Assembly (NCBI GenBank): GCA_002878315.1
Contig: PNIW01000032.1
Location: forward strand, 24,800 to 88,799
Source of the DNA: Mesoaciditoga sp.
GTDB lineage: Bacteria; Thermotogota; Thermotogae; Mesoaciditogales; Mesoaciditogaceae
Direction: 5' to 3'
Length of the DNA: 64,000 nucleotides
Shown here piece by piece: positions 1-9,785 of the stretch; the first letter of the stretch is position 1, and each line of letters begins with the position of its first letter. A model generated the notes under the pieces. It saw nothing but the letters and a program-made list of their open reading frames with translations. It did not search any database and was not told where the DNA came from. The position numbers and the translations under genes are program-made.

Positions 1-384
1 GGCCCCCTCAAATGTTGAAAGCGCTATAACGGCGGCCCAGAATCTTGGAAAATCGAAGATAGTGCCTATTCCGTAATAGACAAGAAGTATTATCACAAGC
101 AATGGAATGTTGCGAAAAATGGTAACGTAAACGCCGGTAAGATCTCTAAGGGTTTCGCTTTTGGAAACCCTCGCTATGCCTCCAAGTACTCCTATAACAA
201 AAGAAAGTAAAATACTGAATATTGAAATTTGAAGGGTTATAAGCATTCCCATCAGATAGAGTTTTAGGTAATCAAAGGGCACAATATTCCAGTGAAATGG
301 ATATTGCAAGGAAATAAGATAATACATACCTCCAAAGACCACGATCAGTATGATCGCGGTAGATAATTTTCGAAACCATCTCAT
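1..384 (-). CDS. Amino-acid ABC transporter permease (HisM/GlnP type), truncated by window edge
   Basis: Reverse-strand translation MRWFRKLSTAIILIVVFGGMYYLISLQYPFHWNIVPFDYLKLYLMGMLITLQISIFSILLSFVIGVLGGIARVSKSETLRDLTGVYVTIFRNIPLLVIILLVYYGIG..., with the typical polar amino acid permease 'VYVTIFRNIPLLVIILLVYYGIG' segment; open to window base 1. Confidence 0.88.
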   Translation of the reverse strand, partial: MRWFRKLSTAIILIVVFGGMYYLISLQYPFHWNIVPFDYLKLYLMGMLITLQISIFSILLSFVIGVLGGIARVSKSETLRDLTGVYVTIFRNIPLLVIILLVYYGIGTIFDFPRFWAAVIALSTFEGA

Positions 385-393
385 TCACATCAC

Positions 394-1170
394 CTATGAA
401 TTTGGTTTGTAATTAACAAACCATTTGTCGTAAAGTTCCTGCCATTGGCCGCTTGCCTTTATGTATGTTATGAAGGTATTTATCCAATTAAGAAGTTCCT
501 GTTCATTTTTCTTTATCGCTATTCCATAATTTTCGTTTGTAAGCGTCTCATCTACTGTGGCAAGTTGATTATATTTTTCTACCATATATCCGACGTAAGT
601 TGAATCTGCAACGGCAATGTCGGCCTTTTTCATCGCAACCTGCAATGCGGCTTCGTCCATTGTATTGAATTCAAGTATTTTTGCATTTGGGAAGATTTTC
701 TTTGCCGCATCTTCACCTGTTGTTCCTATCTCGACGGCCACCGTTAAATTTTTCTGATCTTGAAGGCTTTTAACGGTCGGATTAGTATAAACTGATTTGT
801 TGTAGAGGATCTTCTGCCCTATTGTAAAGTAAGGGATAGAGAAATCGACCATCAGCGCTCTTTTTGGAGTTATCGTCATCGCCGATATTATCATGTCGAA
901 CTTTCCGGAGACAAGAGACGGAAGAATTCCAGACCATTGTGTTGGAACTATTCTGAGTTTGACTCCAAGTTCATTCGCCATTAACTGAGCCATATCGACA
1001 TCAAATCCTACGTAATTGCCGTTTGAATCCACACCCTCAAATGGCATGTAATGTACATCCATTCCCACTGTCAGATAACCCGAAGAGATTATCTTGTCAA
1101 GTGTGTCCGCCCCTACCACCACTGTTAGAATGACAAGAGAAAGGACAAATAACGCAAAAGTTTTACCCAT
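394..1170 (-). CDS. Polar amino-acid ABC transporter substrate-binding protein (SBP family 3)
   Basis: Signal peptide MGKTFALFVLSLVILTVVVG, then SGYLTVGMDVHYMPFEGVDSNGNYVGFDVDMAQLMANELGVKLRIVPTQWSGILPSL. Start set at Met15 of the ORF track (GGGAGGTGCTGT RBS). Confidence 0.93.
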   Translation of the reverse strand: MGKTFALFVLSLVILTVVVGADTLDKIISSGYLTVGMDVHYMPFEGVDSNGNYVGFDVDMAQLMANELGVKLRIVPTQWSGILPSLVSGKFDMIISAMTITPKRALMVDFSIPYFTIGQKILYNKSVYTNPTVKSLQDQKNLTVAVEIGTTGEDAAKKIFPNAKILEFNTMDEAALQVAMKKADIAVADSTYVGYMVEKYNQLATVDETLTNENYGIAIKKNEQELLNWINTFITYIKASGQWQELYDKWFVNYKPNS

Positions 1171-1194
1171 ACAGCACCTCCCTAAGATTTTTGA

Positions 1195-1300
1195 ATATAA
1201 AAAAGGCCACATCTTTGATGTGAAACCTTCTCATGCACGATCAAGAAGCCGCTTCACCGGGCGGTTGCTTGACGTGCTTTCTATTTTCAATTATTGAAAA
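1195..1300 (-). promoter_or_regulatory. Candidate structured leader RNA with intrinsic terminator upstream of the amino-acid SBP gene
   Basis: On the minus strand: long hairpin gcacgtcaag-caa-ccgc-ccggtgaa-gcgg-ctt-cttgatcgtgc (1235-1277), then cacatc-aaa-gatgtg-gcc and a T-run (about 1196-1222), then the SBP RBS. Confidence 0.55.
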
Positions 1301-1667
1301 TTTTTTCACATTTCCCCCTTAATTCAAAGGTTTGAAATATCTTATCATTGATATTTGATCAATGTCAATTAAAAAAACATTAAATTTTGTTTTCTTATTT
1401 TTTTTACAGCAAATATAATCCAATTTGATTTTAAATAATGAAGTATTTTGGTTTGAAATCAGGTAAAATCATACTTGGTTTGAAATATTTTGACGGGATG
1501 ATTCCTTAACATAAGAAGCGTGGAGATTGACAATCTTCGATTGAAATCGCCATGCATGAGCGACTTATTATCAGTTTTTTTCATTCTTGATATTACACAG
1601 GCGGGGTGCCTTTGGCGATCTTTTCTATGTTATAATATAATGAATTAACATTGAGGAGGTCTTAAAT

Positions 1668-1991
1668 TTGGAAGTAGAGGATACCGTTAAGAAACTTATT
1701 CTTTCAGAAAAAGATGCCCGTGCCATTGTTGACAGTGCTAAAGATAAGGCAAAAAAGATACTTTCAAAGGCAAATGAAGAGGGGGAATCCCTTCTTGAGA
1801 GTAAAAAATTAGAAGCGAAAAGGGTTTCTGAAGAGATGATCCGGAAAGCCGAGGAAGAAGCCCGGGCGAAATCAAAGGAAATCATTCAAAAAGCCTTGAA
1901 TTCAGTTGAGAATCTTAAGAATCAATACGCATCGATAAGAGAAGATTTCACTTCTGAGTTTGTTAAAAAATCTTTGAATTTAAAGGTTTAA
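1668..1991 (+). CDS. Coiled-coil protein resembling V/A-type ATPase subunit G/H
   Basis: Alanine/lysine/glutamate-rich helix EKDARAIVDSAKDKAKKILSKANEEGESLLESKKLEAKRVSEEMIRKAEEEARAKSKEI; GAGGAGGT RBS, TTG start. Confidence 0.5.
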   Translation: MEVEDTVKKLILSEKDARAIVDSAKDKAKKILSKANEEGESLLESKKLEAKRVSEEMIRKAEEEARAKSKEIIQKALNSVENLKNQYASIREDFTSEFVKKSLNLKV

Positions 1992-1993
1992 AC

Positions 1994-3367
1994 TTGAAAC
2001 TGGATGAATTTGAATACGATCTTTTGAAATTCGTAAAAAAAGAGTCTTTGATAAAAGATGGTGATTTTGTCCTGTTAGCCGTTTCGGGTGGCGCAGACTC
2101 GATGGCAATGATGCATGCCTTTTCCAAAATAAGAGATCATCTTAGTGCCGATTTTCTCGTCGCGCATCTAAATCACATGATAAGAAAGGAAGCTGAAATC
2201 GAGGGAAAAGGCGTTAGCGATTTTGCAAAGAGTTTGGGATTCGAATGCGTTGTCGAATCGAGAAATGTCCCGGAATACCTTAAAACTCACAAGGGCCTTT
2301 CAATTGAAGAAGGAGCGAGAGTCGTAAGATACGATTTTTTTGAAGCAGTTGCTTCGAAATACGGCGCGAATAAAATAGCAACAGCGCATCATCTTTCGGA
2401 TCTGACTGAAAATTTCTTCCTCAGACTTTTTAGAGGAAGCGGAGTAGGCGGACTTATAGGAATGAGCCCGGCGAGAGGCAAGTATATAAAGCCCTTTTTG
2501 ATCTTTGATGAACAGAGAATAAGGAATTATGTTAAAATTTATAGAATACCTTTTTTTGAAGACAAAACAAATTTTGATACAAGATATTTGCGAAATAGGA
2601 TAAGGCATCTCTTAATTCCGGAAATAAAAAAGGATTTTTGCCCTCAGATTGAAAAGATGGTTTTTAACATTTCAACAATCCTTAGAATGTATCAGGATCA
2701 TCTGGGCAAAGAGATATCGGAAAAATTCGATCTTAACATTGTAAATGACAGGATATGTTTGAAACTCGAAGACTTAAGAAAAGAAGACGATCTCGTTCTT
2801 TCAGAACTTTTCAAAATGATTTTAAATGAAATGGGAGTAAATATATCGCATAGAAAGATAGATTCATGTGTTAAGATCGTAAAAGATAGCCGATATCATG
2901 AGTTAAACCTCGGCCAAGGCGTTTACGTGATAAAGGATAAAGACGTTTGCGTAGGAAAAAAGAAAGAAGAGATTTTCTGGAGTCCATTAGAACTTTTAGT
3001 GCCAGGGTCAGTCCAAATAAAGGAATTATCTATTAAGATATATTCTGAATTTGAAGAAGGAGAGATAAAATTAGGGGATTCTAAAAATTGCGTAACCATT
3101 GATGCTGGGAAGATAACCTTTCCACTGGTTGTTAGACCTGCGAAGGATGAAAGGATCATTCCATTTGGAATGAAGGAAGAGGTAAGAGTGAAAGATATTT
3201 TGAAAAAAAGAGGAGTTTCTGCCGAGATGAGAAGGATATTTCCTGTTGTTGCTCAAAAAGATGGTAAAATCATCTGGATAGTGGGAATAACTTTTTCAGA
3301 TGATTTGAAAGTCACAAAAAATACGCGTAAAATTTTAACGTTAATACGGGAAGGAGGCGCTTTTTGA
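1994..3367 (+). CDS. tilS: tRNA(Ile)-lysidine synthase
   Basis: PP-loop SGGADSMAM, AHLNHMIRKEAE, TAHHLSDLTENFFLRLFRGSGVGGLIGM; directly followed by ftsH. Confidence 0.93.
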   Translation: MKLDEFEYDLLKFVKKESLIKDGDFVLLAVSGGADSMAMMHAFSKIRDHLSADFLVAHLNHMIRKEAEIEGKGVSDFAKSLGFECVVESRNVPEYLKTHKGLSIEEGARVVRYDFFEAVASKYGANKIATAHHLSDLTENFFLRLFRGSGVGGLIGMSPARGKYIKPFLIFDEQRIRNYVKIYRIPFFEDKTNFDTRYLRNRIRHLLIPEIKKDFCPQIEKMVFNISTILRMYQDHLGKEISEKFDLNIVNDRICLKLEDLRKEDDLVLSELFKMILNEMGVNISHRKIDSCVKIVKDSRYHELNLGQGVYVIKDKDVCVGKKKEEIFWSPLELLVPGSVQIKELSIKIYSEFEEGEIKLGDSKNCVTIDAGKITFPLVVRPAKDERIIPFGMKEEVRVKDILKKRGVSAEMRRIFPVVAQKDGKIIWIVGITFSDDLKVTKNTRKILTLIREGGAF

Positions 3368-5271
3368 TGCCGGCACCGAATTATACAAAGCAAACAGGCC
3401 CAAATTGGAGAACCATACTGATATATTTTCTTGTCATAGTCATGTTCTTTTTACTGATAAGACTTATGTGGCCTCCAACCAATCCTGTTACACAGATAAG
3501 TTTTACCAATTTTCTCTCAATGGTAAACCAAGATCCCACTCCGATCGCTTCCGTTGTGGTTGATTCGAGTGGTAATACGACTGTAACGACAAAAAATGGT
3601 ACTATATATAATCTTTATGCTCCATGGCTTCTTACAAGCAACTCTTTGGTAGAGACGATGTCTTCAAAGGGAATCAGCGTTGTGGCAAAACCTGCCACGG
3701 ATTCGAGCGTGTGGATAAATGCGATATTTTACTTCGTCCTGCCTTTGGTCATCTTGATGATCTTCTGGTGGTGGATGATGAGAAGGATGGGTAGCGCTAA
3801 TTCGCAGGCCTTCAGTTTTACAAAGAGTCCGGCTAAGGTTTACAAGCCTTCCGACAAGAGAGTAACCTTTAAAGATGTTGCTGGAGTTGATGAGGCAAAG
3901 GAAGAATTAAAATCTATAGTTGATTTTTTAAAAGATCCTCAATCTTTTAATGTCCTCGGAGCGAGAATGCCAAAGGGTGTTTTGCTTGTTGGACCTCCAG
4001 GAACTGGAAAGACTCTCATAGCAAGAGCCGTTGCTGGAGAAGCCAATGTTCCCTTCTTTCACATGAGCGGATCTGATTTCGTTGAACTGTTTGTCGGTGT
4101 GGGTGCTGCAAGGGTAAGAGAACTCTTCAATCAGGCAAAGCAAAATGCACCTTCCATAATATTCATAGACGAAATAGATGCCGTTGGCCGTCAGAGAGGA
4201 GCGGGACTGGGCGGTGGTCACGATGAAAGGGAGCAGACTTTAAACCAACTGTTAGTTGAGATGGATGGGTTTGACAATCAAACGGCCGTCATAGTCATGG
4301 CCGCAACGAATAGGCCGGATATTCTCGATAGCGCTTTACTTAGACCTGGAAGATTCGACAAAAAGGTTATTCTCGATCCGCCCGACATAAAGGGGCGCGA
4401 GGAGATCCTGAAAGTTCACATGAGAGGAAAGCCTATCGATCCAAATGTTGATGTTAGTGTTCTTGCAAGAAGGACTCCCGGATTTGTCGGGGCAGATCTT
4501 GAAAATCTTATAAATGAAGCGGCATTGCTCGCGGCCCAGAGAAAAAAGAAACAGATAACAATGGAAGAACTCGAGGAAGGAATAGACAGAGTCATAGCGG
4601 GTCCAGAAAGAAGATCGAGAGTTGTAAGTGAGGAAGAAAGAAAGGTCGTTGCCTATCACGAAATAGGACACGCCGTTGTTGGAGCCGTTTTGCCAAATGC
4701 CGATCCTGTCCACAAAATTTCGATTGTTCCAAGAGGAATGCATGCTCTCGGTTTTACCCTTCAACTTCCAACGAGGGACAAGTATTTGATGTCAAAAGAC
4801 GAAATGCTTGACAGGCTTGCAGGAATGCTTGGAGGAAGAGCGGCAGAAGAACTCGTATTTCACCAGATAACCACGGGAGCGGCAAATGATTTGGAAGTCG
4901 CGACCAAACTTGCAAAGGATATGGTTTGCAAATACGGTATGAGCGAGACGATAGGGCCAGTTTCATGGGGAGAAGAAGGTGGCGAGGTCTTCCTTGGAAA
5001 GCAACTTGGAAGAATGCCTAATTACAGTGAAGAAACGGCTGCAAAGATAGATTATGAAGTAAAGAGGATAATTGAAGAAAGTTACAAACGTGCGATGGAC
5101 ATCTTAAAGAAATACAGAGAAAAACTCGATGAAATAGCCAAAATATTGCTTGAGAAGGAAACCATAGAAGGAGAAGAACTCGATAAACTCTTAAAGGGCG
5201 AACTTAATTTAGATCATAACGGTAACGATTCATATTCAAAGACAAAAGAGGTTGCAAGAGAAAATAACTGA
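3364..5271 (+). CDS. ftsH: ATP-dependent zinc metalloprotease FtsH
   Basis: GPPGTGKT Walker A, SRH region [24 protein letters not shown] zinc motif, two N-terminal TM segments. Confidence 0.98.
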   Translation: MMPAPNYTKQTGPNWRTILIYFLVIVMFFLLIRLMWPPTNPVTQISFTNFLSMVNQDPTPIASVVVDSSGNTTVTTKNGTIYNLYAPWLLTSNSLVETMSSKGISVVAKPATDSSVWINAIFYFVLPLVILMIFWWWMMRRMGSANSQAFSFTKSPAKVYKPSDKRVTFKDVAGVDEAKEELKSIVDFLKDPQSFNVLGARMPKGVLLVGPPGTGKTLIARAVAGEANVPFFHMSGSDFVELFVGVGAARVRELFNQAKQNAPSIIFIDEIDAVGRQRGAGLGGGHDEREQTLNQLLVEMDGFDNQTAVIVMAATNRPDILDSALLRPGRFDKKVILDPPDIKGREEILKVHMRGKPIDPNVDVSVLARRTPGFVGADLENLINEAALLAAQRKKKQITMEELEEGIDRVIAGPERRSRVVSEEERKVVAYHEIGHAVVGAVLPNADPVHKISIVPRGMHALGFTLQLPTRDKYLMSKDEMLDRLAGMLGGRAAEELVFHQITTGAANDLEVATKLAKDMVCKYGMSETIGPVSWGEEGGEVFLGKQLGRMPNYSEETAAKIDYEVKRIIEESYKRAMDILKKYREKLDEIAKILLEKETIEGEELDKLLKGELNLDHNGNDSYSKTKEVARENN

Positions 5272-6721
5272 AATATTTTTAAGAAAGAAGAATAGTGGCG
5301 GCATACCGGTGGCTCTTATCTTCCCAAATGAATATGCCGCCGCAATTTCAAATTTAGGTTTTAACGCTGCTTTCGCGGCGTTTGAGGATCATGGTTTTTC
5401 ATGTGAACGTTTTTTTTATTCGAATGGAGAAACAAGGTCTTTGAGTGGTAAGCGCCTCAGAGATTTCAAAATATGGGCCTTTTCGATCTCATTCGAAATG
5501 GATGTTCTAAATATTTTTGATATTTTCTCACATGAAAATGTTGAGATCCTTGCCGAGAGAAGAAAGGGAAATCCACTTGTTATTTTTGGTGGAGCGATGA
5601 CTTTTTTTAATCCAAATTCTTTCTGGCACGTCGCGGATCTCATCTTTCATGGCGAGATAGAAGGAATGGGAAATATCCTTGAAGATTTAAGAGAAAGTTT
5701 AAGAGTACAATGGCCTGAGATCCTTGAAAAAATGAGCAAATTTCCGAATGTCTCTGTCCCTGTACTCGGCAAAAAAAATGTTAATCTTTCCAAATTAAGA
5801 AATCTTTCGGCATCTTTAGGAAGTTCTGTTTTCCTTTCCGAAGAAGGGGTCTTTGGGAAGACTTATCTGATAGAGATAGAAAGGGGATGCATTCACCGGT
5901 GTAGTTTTTGTGTGGCCTCGAAGATATACAATATCGTGCGTTTTATGCCTCTTGAAGAGATTAAAGAGAGAATCTCCATGGCCACTGTACAAACAGACAA
6001 AGTTGGTCTCGTCGCATCGAGTGTTTCTGATTATCCTCATTTGATGGACTTGCTTTTCTGGCTAAAGGAGAGGGTGAAGTTTTTAAGTGTCTCTTCTTTA
6101 AGGCTTGATGCAATAAGCGTGGAACTTGTGAAGGTTCTCGAATCGATGGGAGATAGAGAGATAACGCTTGCGCCTGAGGCTGGAACACAAAAAATGAGAA
6201 ATTTGCTTAACAAAGAGATCGATGAAGAAGACATAAAAAGAGCCATTCAAAATGTCAAGGTAGCGGGCCTTAAACGCGTCAAGATGTATTTCATATACGG
6301 CTTGCCGGAAGAAGACCAGAGCGATTTAAATGGTATAATCGACGTAGTCAAAATGGTCAAAGAGGAAGGAATCATCCCATATGTGAGCCTTAATCCTTTG
6401 ATACCAAAACCGTTTACGAACTTTGAAAATTTTCAAATGCGTTCTTCTAAAGATTTAAAAGAAAGGGAGAGATATCTTCAATCAAGTCTCGGGAAGATCG
6501 GAGTCAAGAGTAAGTTTGAAAGCATAAGGCTTTCAAGAATTCAATGGGTCCTTGCTACGGCAAACGCGGAGATCTCTTATGAACTTGCGCGTAGAGATGA
6601 AAGAATGAAATTTATTCACGGTATAGAAAGGGAATGGCAAGCCGAACCATCATGGAGGTATATCGATATTTCATGGAAAAATTCAGAATTTGGAGAGTTG
6701 AAAATTTTAAAGGAGGGATAA
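5252..6721 (+). CDS. Radical SAM protein (B12-binding-like N-terminal region), function unassigned
   Basis: CIHRCSFC cluster motif (CX3CX2C), APEAGTQKMRNLLNK, KMYFIYGLPEED; overlaps the ftsH 3' end by 20 nt. Confidence 0.85.
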   Translation: MQEKITEIFLRKKNSGGIPVALIFPNEYAAAISNLGFNAAFAAFEDHGFSCERFFYSNGETRSLSGKRLRDFKIWAFSISFEMDVLNIFDIFSHENVEILAERRKGNPLVIFGGAMTFFNPNSFWHVADLIFHGEIEGMGNILEDLRESLRVQWPEILEKMSKFPNVSVPVLGKKNVNLSKLRNLSASLGSSVFLSEEGVFGKTYLIEIERGCIHRCSFCVASKIYNIVRFMPLEEIKERISMATVQTDKVGLVASSVSDYPHLMDLLFWLKERVKFLSVSSLRLDAISVELVKVLESMGDREITLAPEAGTQKMRNLLNKEIDEEDIKRAIQNVKVAGLKRVKMYFIYGLPEEDQSDLNGIIDVVKMVKEEGIIPYVSLNPLIPKPFTNFENFQMRSSKDLKERERYLQSSLGKIGVKSKFESIRLSRIQWVLATANAEISYELARRDERMKFIHGIEREWQAEPSWRYIDISWKNSEFGELKILKEG

Positions 6722-6724
6722 TTA

Positions 6725-7444
6725 ATGTTAAAAAAGCGGATACTCGTCGTTGATGATGAACCTTCGATAGTAGAACTCGTAAGTTACAACCTGAAAAAAG
6801 AAGGGTATGACGTGCTTAAAGCGTACGATGCAGAAAAGGCTCTCGAGATAATAAAGGAAGAGGAAATAGATTTATTCATCATCGACGTCATGTTGCCCGG
6901 GATGGATGGCTTTGAACTCGTTAGAACCTTAAGGAGCGGGGATAAGAATAGGGATAAGCCTGTTATATTCTTGACTGCAAAAGGTGAAGAATTCGATAGA
7001 GTGCTTGGTCTCGAACTTGGAGCAGATGACTACATAACAAAACCCTTCAGCGTAAGAGAATTGCTTGCAAGGATAAAGGCTATCTTCAGGAGAACGGATC
7101 AGGCTCTGACCAAGGTGGAAGAAAAGCCCAAAAAGATTTCTGCAAAGGATCTCGACATAGATCTTGAAAAGTATGAAGTTAAGGTTAGAGGAAAACCTGT
7201 TGGTTTGACACCTCTCGAGTTTGATCTTCTGAGATTTCTTGCCGAGAATGCCGGAAAGGTCTTCAGCAGGGACGTTTTGCTTGACACGTTGTGGGGATAC
7301 GACTATTACGGTGATACAAGAACTGTGGATGTTCACATAAGAAGGCTTAGAACAAAAATAGAAGAGGATCCTTCAAATCCCAAGTACATAGTCACGGTAA
7401 GGGGAAAAGGCTACAAATTCAAGGATCCGGGTAGCGAGGATTAA
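6725..7444 (+). CDS. OmpR/PhoB-family response regulator
   Basis: REC domain (VVDDEPSIVELV, DVMLPGMDG, LTAKGEEFD, KPFSVRELLARI) and winged-helix C-terminus (DVHIRRLRTKIEEDP...VRGKGYKF). Confidence 0.96.
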   Translation: MLKKRILVVDDEPSIVELVSYNLKKEGYDVLKAYDAEKALEIIKEEEIDLFIIDVMLPGMDGFELVRTLRSGDKNRDKPVIFLTAKGEEFDRVLGLELGADDYITKPFSVRELLARIKAIFRRTDQALTKVEEKPKKISAKDLDIDLEKYEVKVRGKPVGLTPLEFDLLRFLAENAGKVFSRDVLLDTLWGYDYYGDTRTVDVHIRRLRTKIEEDPSNPKYIVTVRGKGYKFKDPGSED

Positions 7445-7446
7445 CT

Positions 7447-8733
7447 TTGGAAGTTTTGACGATCTTTTTTGGAATTCTTTCTGTTGTTTTTTTTGGGCTT
7501 TTCATTTTCTTTTACTTCATCCATAAGAGAAATTTAAGGATATTAAACAGTATATCCCATATAGTTTCCAACTCCAAAGACGACGTACCGGTCATAAGAT
7601 TGATAGATGCCTTGAAAGAGATGAAGGAAGATCTCGAATTAAGGTATTCGGAAGCAACAAAAAGTAAAGAAAACATGAGGATAATTTTGGAAAATGTCAA
7701 TGACGGTATAGTAATAGTCAATGGAGAAGGAAAGATTATGCTGAGCAATTCCAGCGTGTGTAAGTTTATGGGAATAGAAAATTGCTCTTTGGAAGGCAAG
7801 AAGATCGTCGAAGTCTTTGAGAATTACGACATTCTTAACTTCGTCGATAAGAACCTTAAAAATTTCACGACGGATTCATCTGAATTCGCTCTCGTTTATC
7901 CACAAAAGCGTTATCTTAAGTGCGATGCGATACCAGTCATTTTGAAAGAAAATGAGAAAGCACTGATAATAGTCATAAAAGATGTTACAAACGAGAGAGA
8001 ACTTGACAATTTCAGAAGAGAGTTCATTTCCAATGTCTCTCACGAGTTAAAAACTCCTCTGACATCTATTCATGGATATGCCGAGACTCTTATGGATGAT
8101 GATTTTAAAGATGTCGAGATGGTCAGGAAATTTCTTGGGATCATAGAAAATGAATCCGCAAGAATGAGCAGATTGATAAACGATCTGCTTGATCTTCAGA
8201 AATTGGAAGAGGGAAAGGCCGAATTCAAATTCGAAGAACTCGATCTTTCAAGAGTTGTAAATTACGTTTCAAGAATAGTCAAGCCAATGACAGAATCTCT
8301 CAATGTCGATCTTAGAATATCGTGCGAGGATCACATAAAGGTTTACGGTGATTTTGACAGGCTTGTTCAGGCCGTTTTGAATCTCACAGATAACGCCATA
8401 AAGTATACTTCCCAAAAGGAAAACGGGACAAAATTAGTTGAAGTCATATGCGAAAAGATCGATGATAAGAGTTGTCAGATAAGGGTAAGAGATACAGGCA
8501 TCGGCATACCTGCCGATGCCTTATCCCGTTTATTTGAGAGATTTTACAGGGTCGATAAAGCGAGATCAAGAAAGGTGGGAGGTACAGGCCTTGGCCTATC
8601 AATAGTTAAAATGATAGTTGAAGCCCATAAGGGAAAGGTAGAAGTATCGAGCGAGGTTGGAAAAGGGAGCGAGTTCAGAATAATTCTACCCCTTTCCGAA
8701 AATGTAAATGATAGCGATTCTATCCCTGCCTGA
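7447..8733 (+). CDS. PhoR-like sensor histidine kinase
   Basis: H-box FISNVSHELKTPLTSIHGYAETL, N-box NLTDNAIKYT, G-boxes DTGIGIP and GGTGLGLSIVK; TM near N-terminus; TTG start. Confidence 0.95.
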   Translation: MEVLTIFFGILSVVFFGLFIFFYFIHKRNLRILNSISHIVSNSKDDVPVIRLIDALKEMKEDLELRYSEATKSKENMRIILENVNDGIVIVNGEGKIMLSNSSVCKFMGIENCSLEGKKIVEVFENYDILNFVDKNLKNFTTDSSEFALVYPQKRYLKCDAIPVILKENEKALIIVIKDVTNERELDNFRREFISNVSHELKTPLTSIHGYAETLMDDDFKDVEMVRKFLGIIENESARMSRLINDLLDLQKLEEGKAEFKFEELDLSRVVNYVSRIVKPMTESLNVDLRISCEDHIKVYGDFDRLVQAVLNLTDNAIKYTSQKENGTKLVEVICEKIDDKSCQIRVRDTGIGIPADALSRLFERFYRVDKARSRKVGGTGLGLSIVKMIVEAHKGKVEVSSEVGKGSEFRIILPLSENVNDSDSIPA

Positions 8734-9486
8734 TATGTCCTTTAATATTTCGTATCTTCCAAACCTTTCAAAGATTTCTTTCAAAGATTTTCTGAATGGA
8801 TGTGCTATTTCGAAGTAAAATCTGCAAGCCTTGTAATTTTTTAGAACATCAATGTAAATTTCATTTCCGCTTTCTCCGCCCACAAGTGCCTCGTATGGTT
8901 CATGCAGATCTGAACTTTTCCATTCGTCTATTGTAAGGTAGGGGGGATTTGAGACAACGGCATCGAATTCATTTTCTTCTGAAATGTGAATCCTCTCGTA
9001 AACTCCTAATTTTTTGGCGTTAGAAAGGGCCAATTTTATGGCCTCTGCATTTATGTCCTTTATCCATACGTGCGCGTCGGGGAGAAATTTAGCGATAGAA
9101 ATCGCTATGGCTCCGCTTCCCGTTCCAAAATCGAGAAATTTTTTCCATCCTTCAATTTTGGCATCTTTTATAACCTTCTCGACTAATTCCTCTGTTTCGG
9201 GACGCGGAACGAGTACATTCTCGTTGATATCGAATTCAAGTCCCATGAACTCCTTTTTTCCCGTAAGATAGGCGATAGGCACTCCCTGAGATCTTTTTTC
9301 TATCAGGGATCTGTACATTTCAAAGGTTTTTTCGTCTACTTTGAAATCAAGATGGGAATATATCCAGTTTCTTTTCTTTGAAATCGCAAAACACAAAAGC
9401 ATCTCCGCGTCTAAACGCGGAGATAAGGATTTATCCTTTAAATATTTTGTTGAAAAATCTAAAATACTTTTGATGTCAAATTCCAA
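8686..9486 (-). CDS. prmC: Peptide chain release factor N5-glutamine methyltransferase
   Basis: VLVPRPETEELVE, DFGTGSGAIAISIAK, VVSNPPYLTIDE (NPPY motif). Confidence 0.93.
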   Translation of the reverse strand: MEFDIKSILDFSTKYLKDKSLSPRLDAEMLLCFAISKKRNWIYSHLDFKVDEKTFEMYRSLIEKRSQGVPIAYLTGKKEFMGLEFDINENVLVPRPETEELVEKVIKDAKIEGWKKFLDFGTGSGAIAISIAKFLPDAHVWIKDINAEAIKLALSNAKKLGVYERIHISEENEFDAVVSNPPYLTIDEWKSSDLHEPYEALVGGESGNEIYIDVLKNYKACRFYFEIAHPFRKSLKEIFERFGRYEILKDISGRDRIAIIYIFGKG

Positions 9487-9775
9487 GTTTGGCCCTCAGT
9501 TCAGGATCGATCATATCTGGCGTCCATGGCGGATCCCACACTATCTCAACGTTAACAGATTTCACGTCTTTAACGGTCTGGATTGCATACTTGGCATCTT
9601 CTGTTATCATCGCCGTAAGAGGACAACCCATAAAGGTCATCGTCATTTTAACGTTAACATCACCATCTTCGGAAACATCCACCCCGTAAACAAGTCCCAA
9701 ACTCACAACATCAATTCCTATTTCGGGATCTATAACTCCCTTCAAGGCTTCCAAGATATCTTCTTTCTTTACCAT
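9476..9775 (-). CDS. MIP18/DUF59-family Fe-S assembly protein
   Basis: ILEALKGVIDPEIGIDVVSLGLVYGVDV, MTMTFMGCPLTAMI, WDPPWTPDMI. Confidence 0.93.
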   Translation of the reverse strand: MVKKEDILEALKGVIDPEIGIDVVSLGLVYGVDVSEDGDVNVKMTMTFMGCPLTAMITEDAKYAIQTVKDVKSVNVEIVWDPPWTPDMIDPELRAKLGI

Positions 9776-9785
9776 CTTGCACCTG

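Noticed and set aside
1287-1303. AT-rich palindrome ttttcaattattgaaaa as a possible operator
   Set aside because: AT-rich sequence readily produces such palindromes by chance; kept only as context for the leader RNA.
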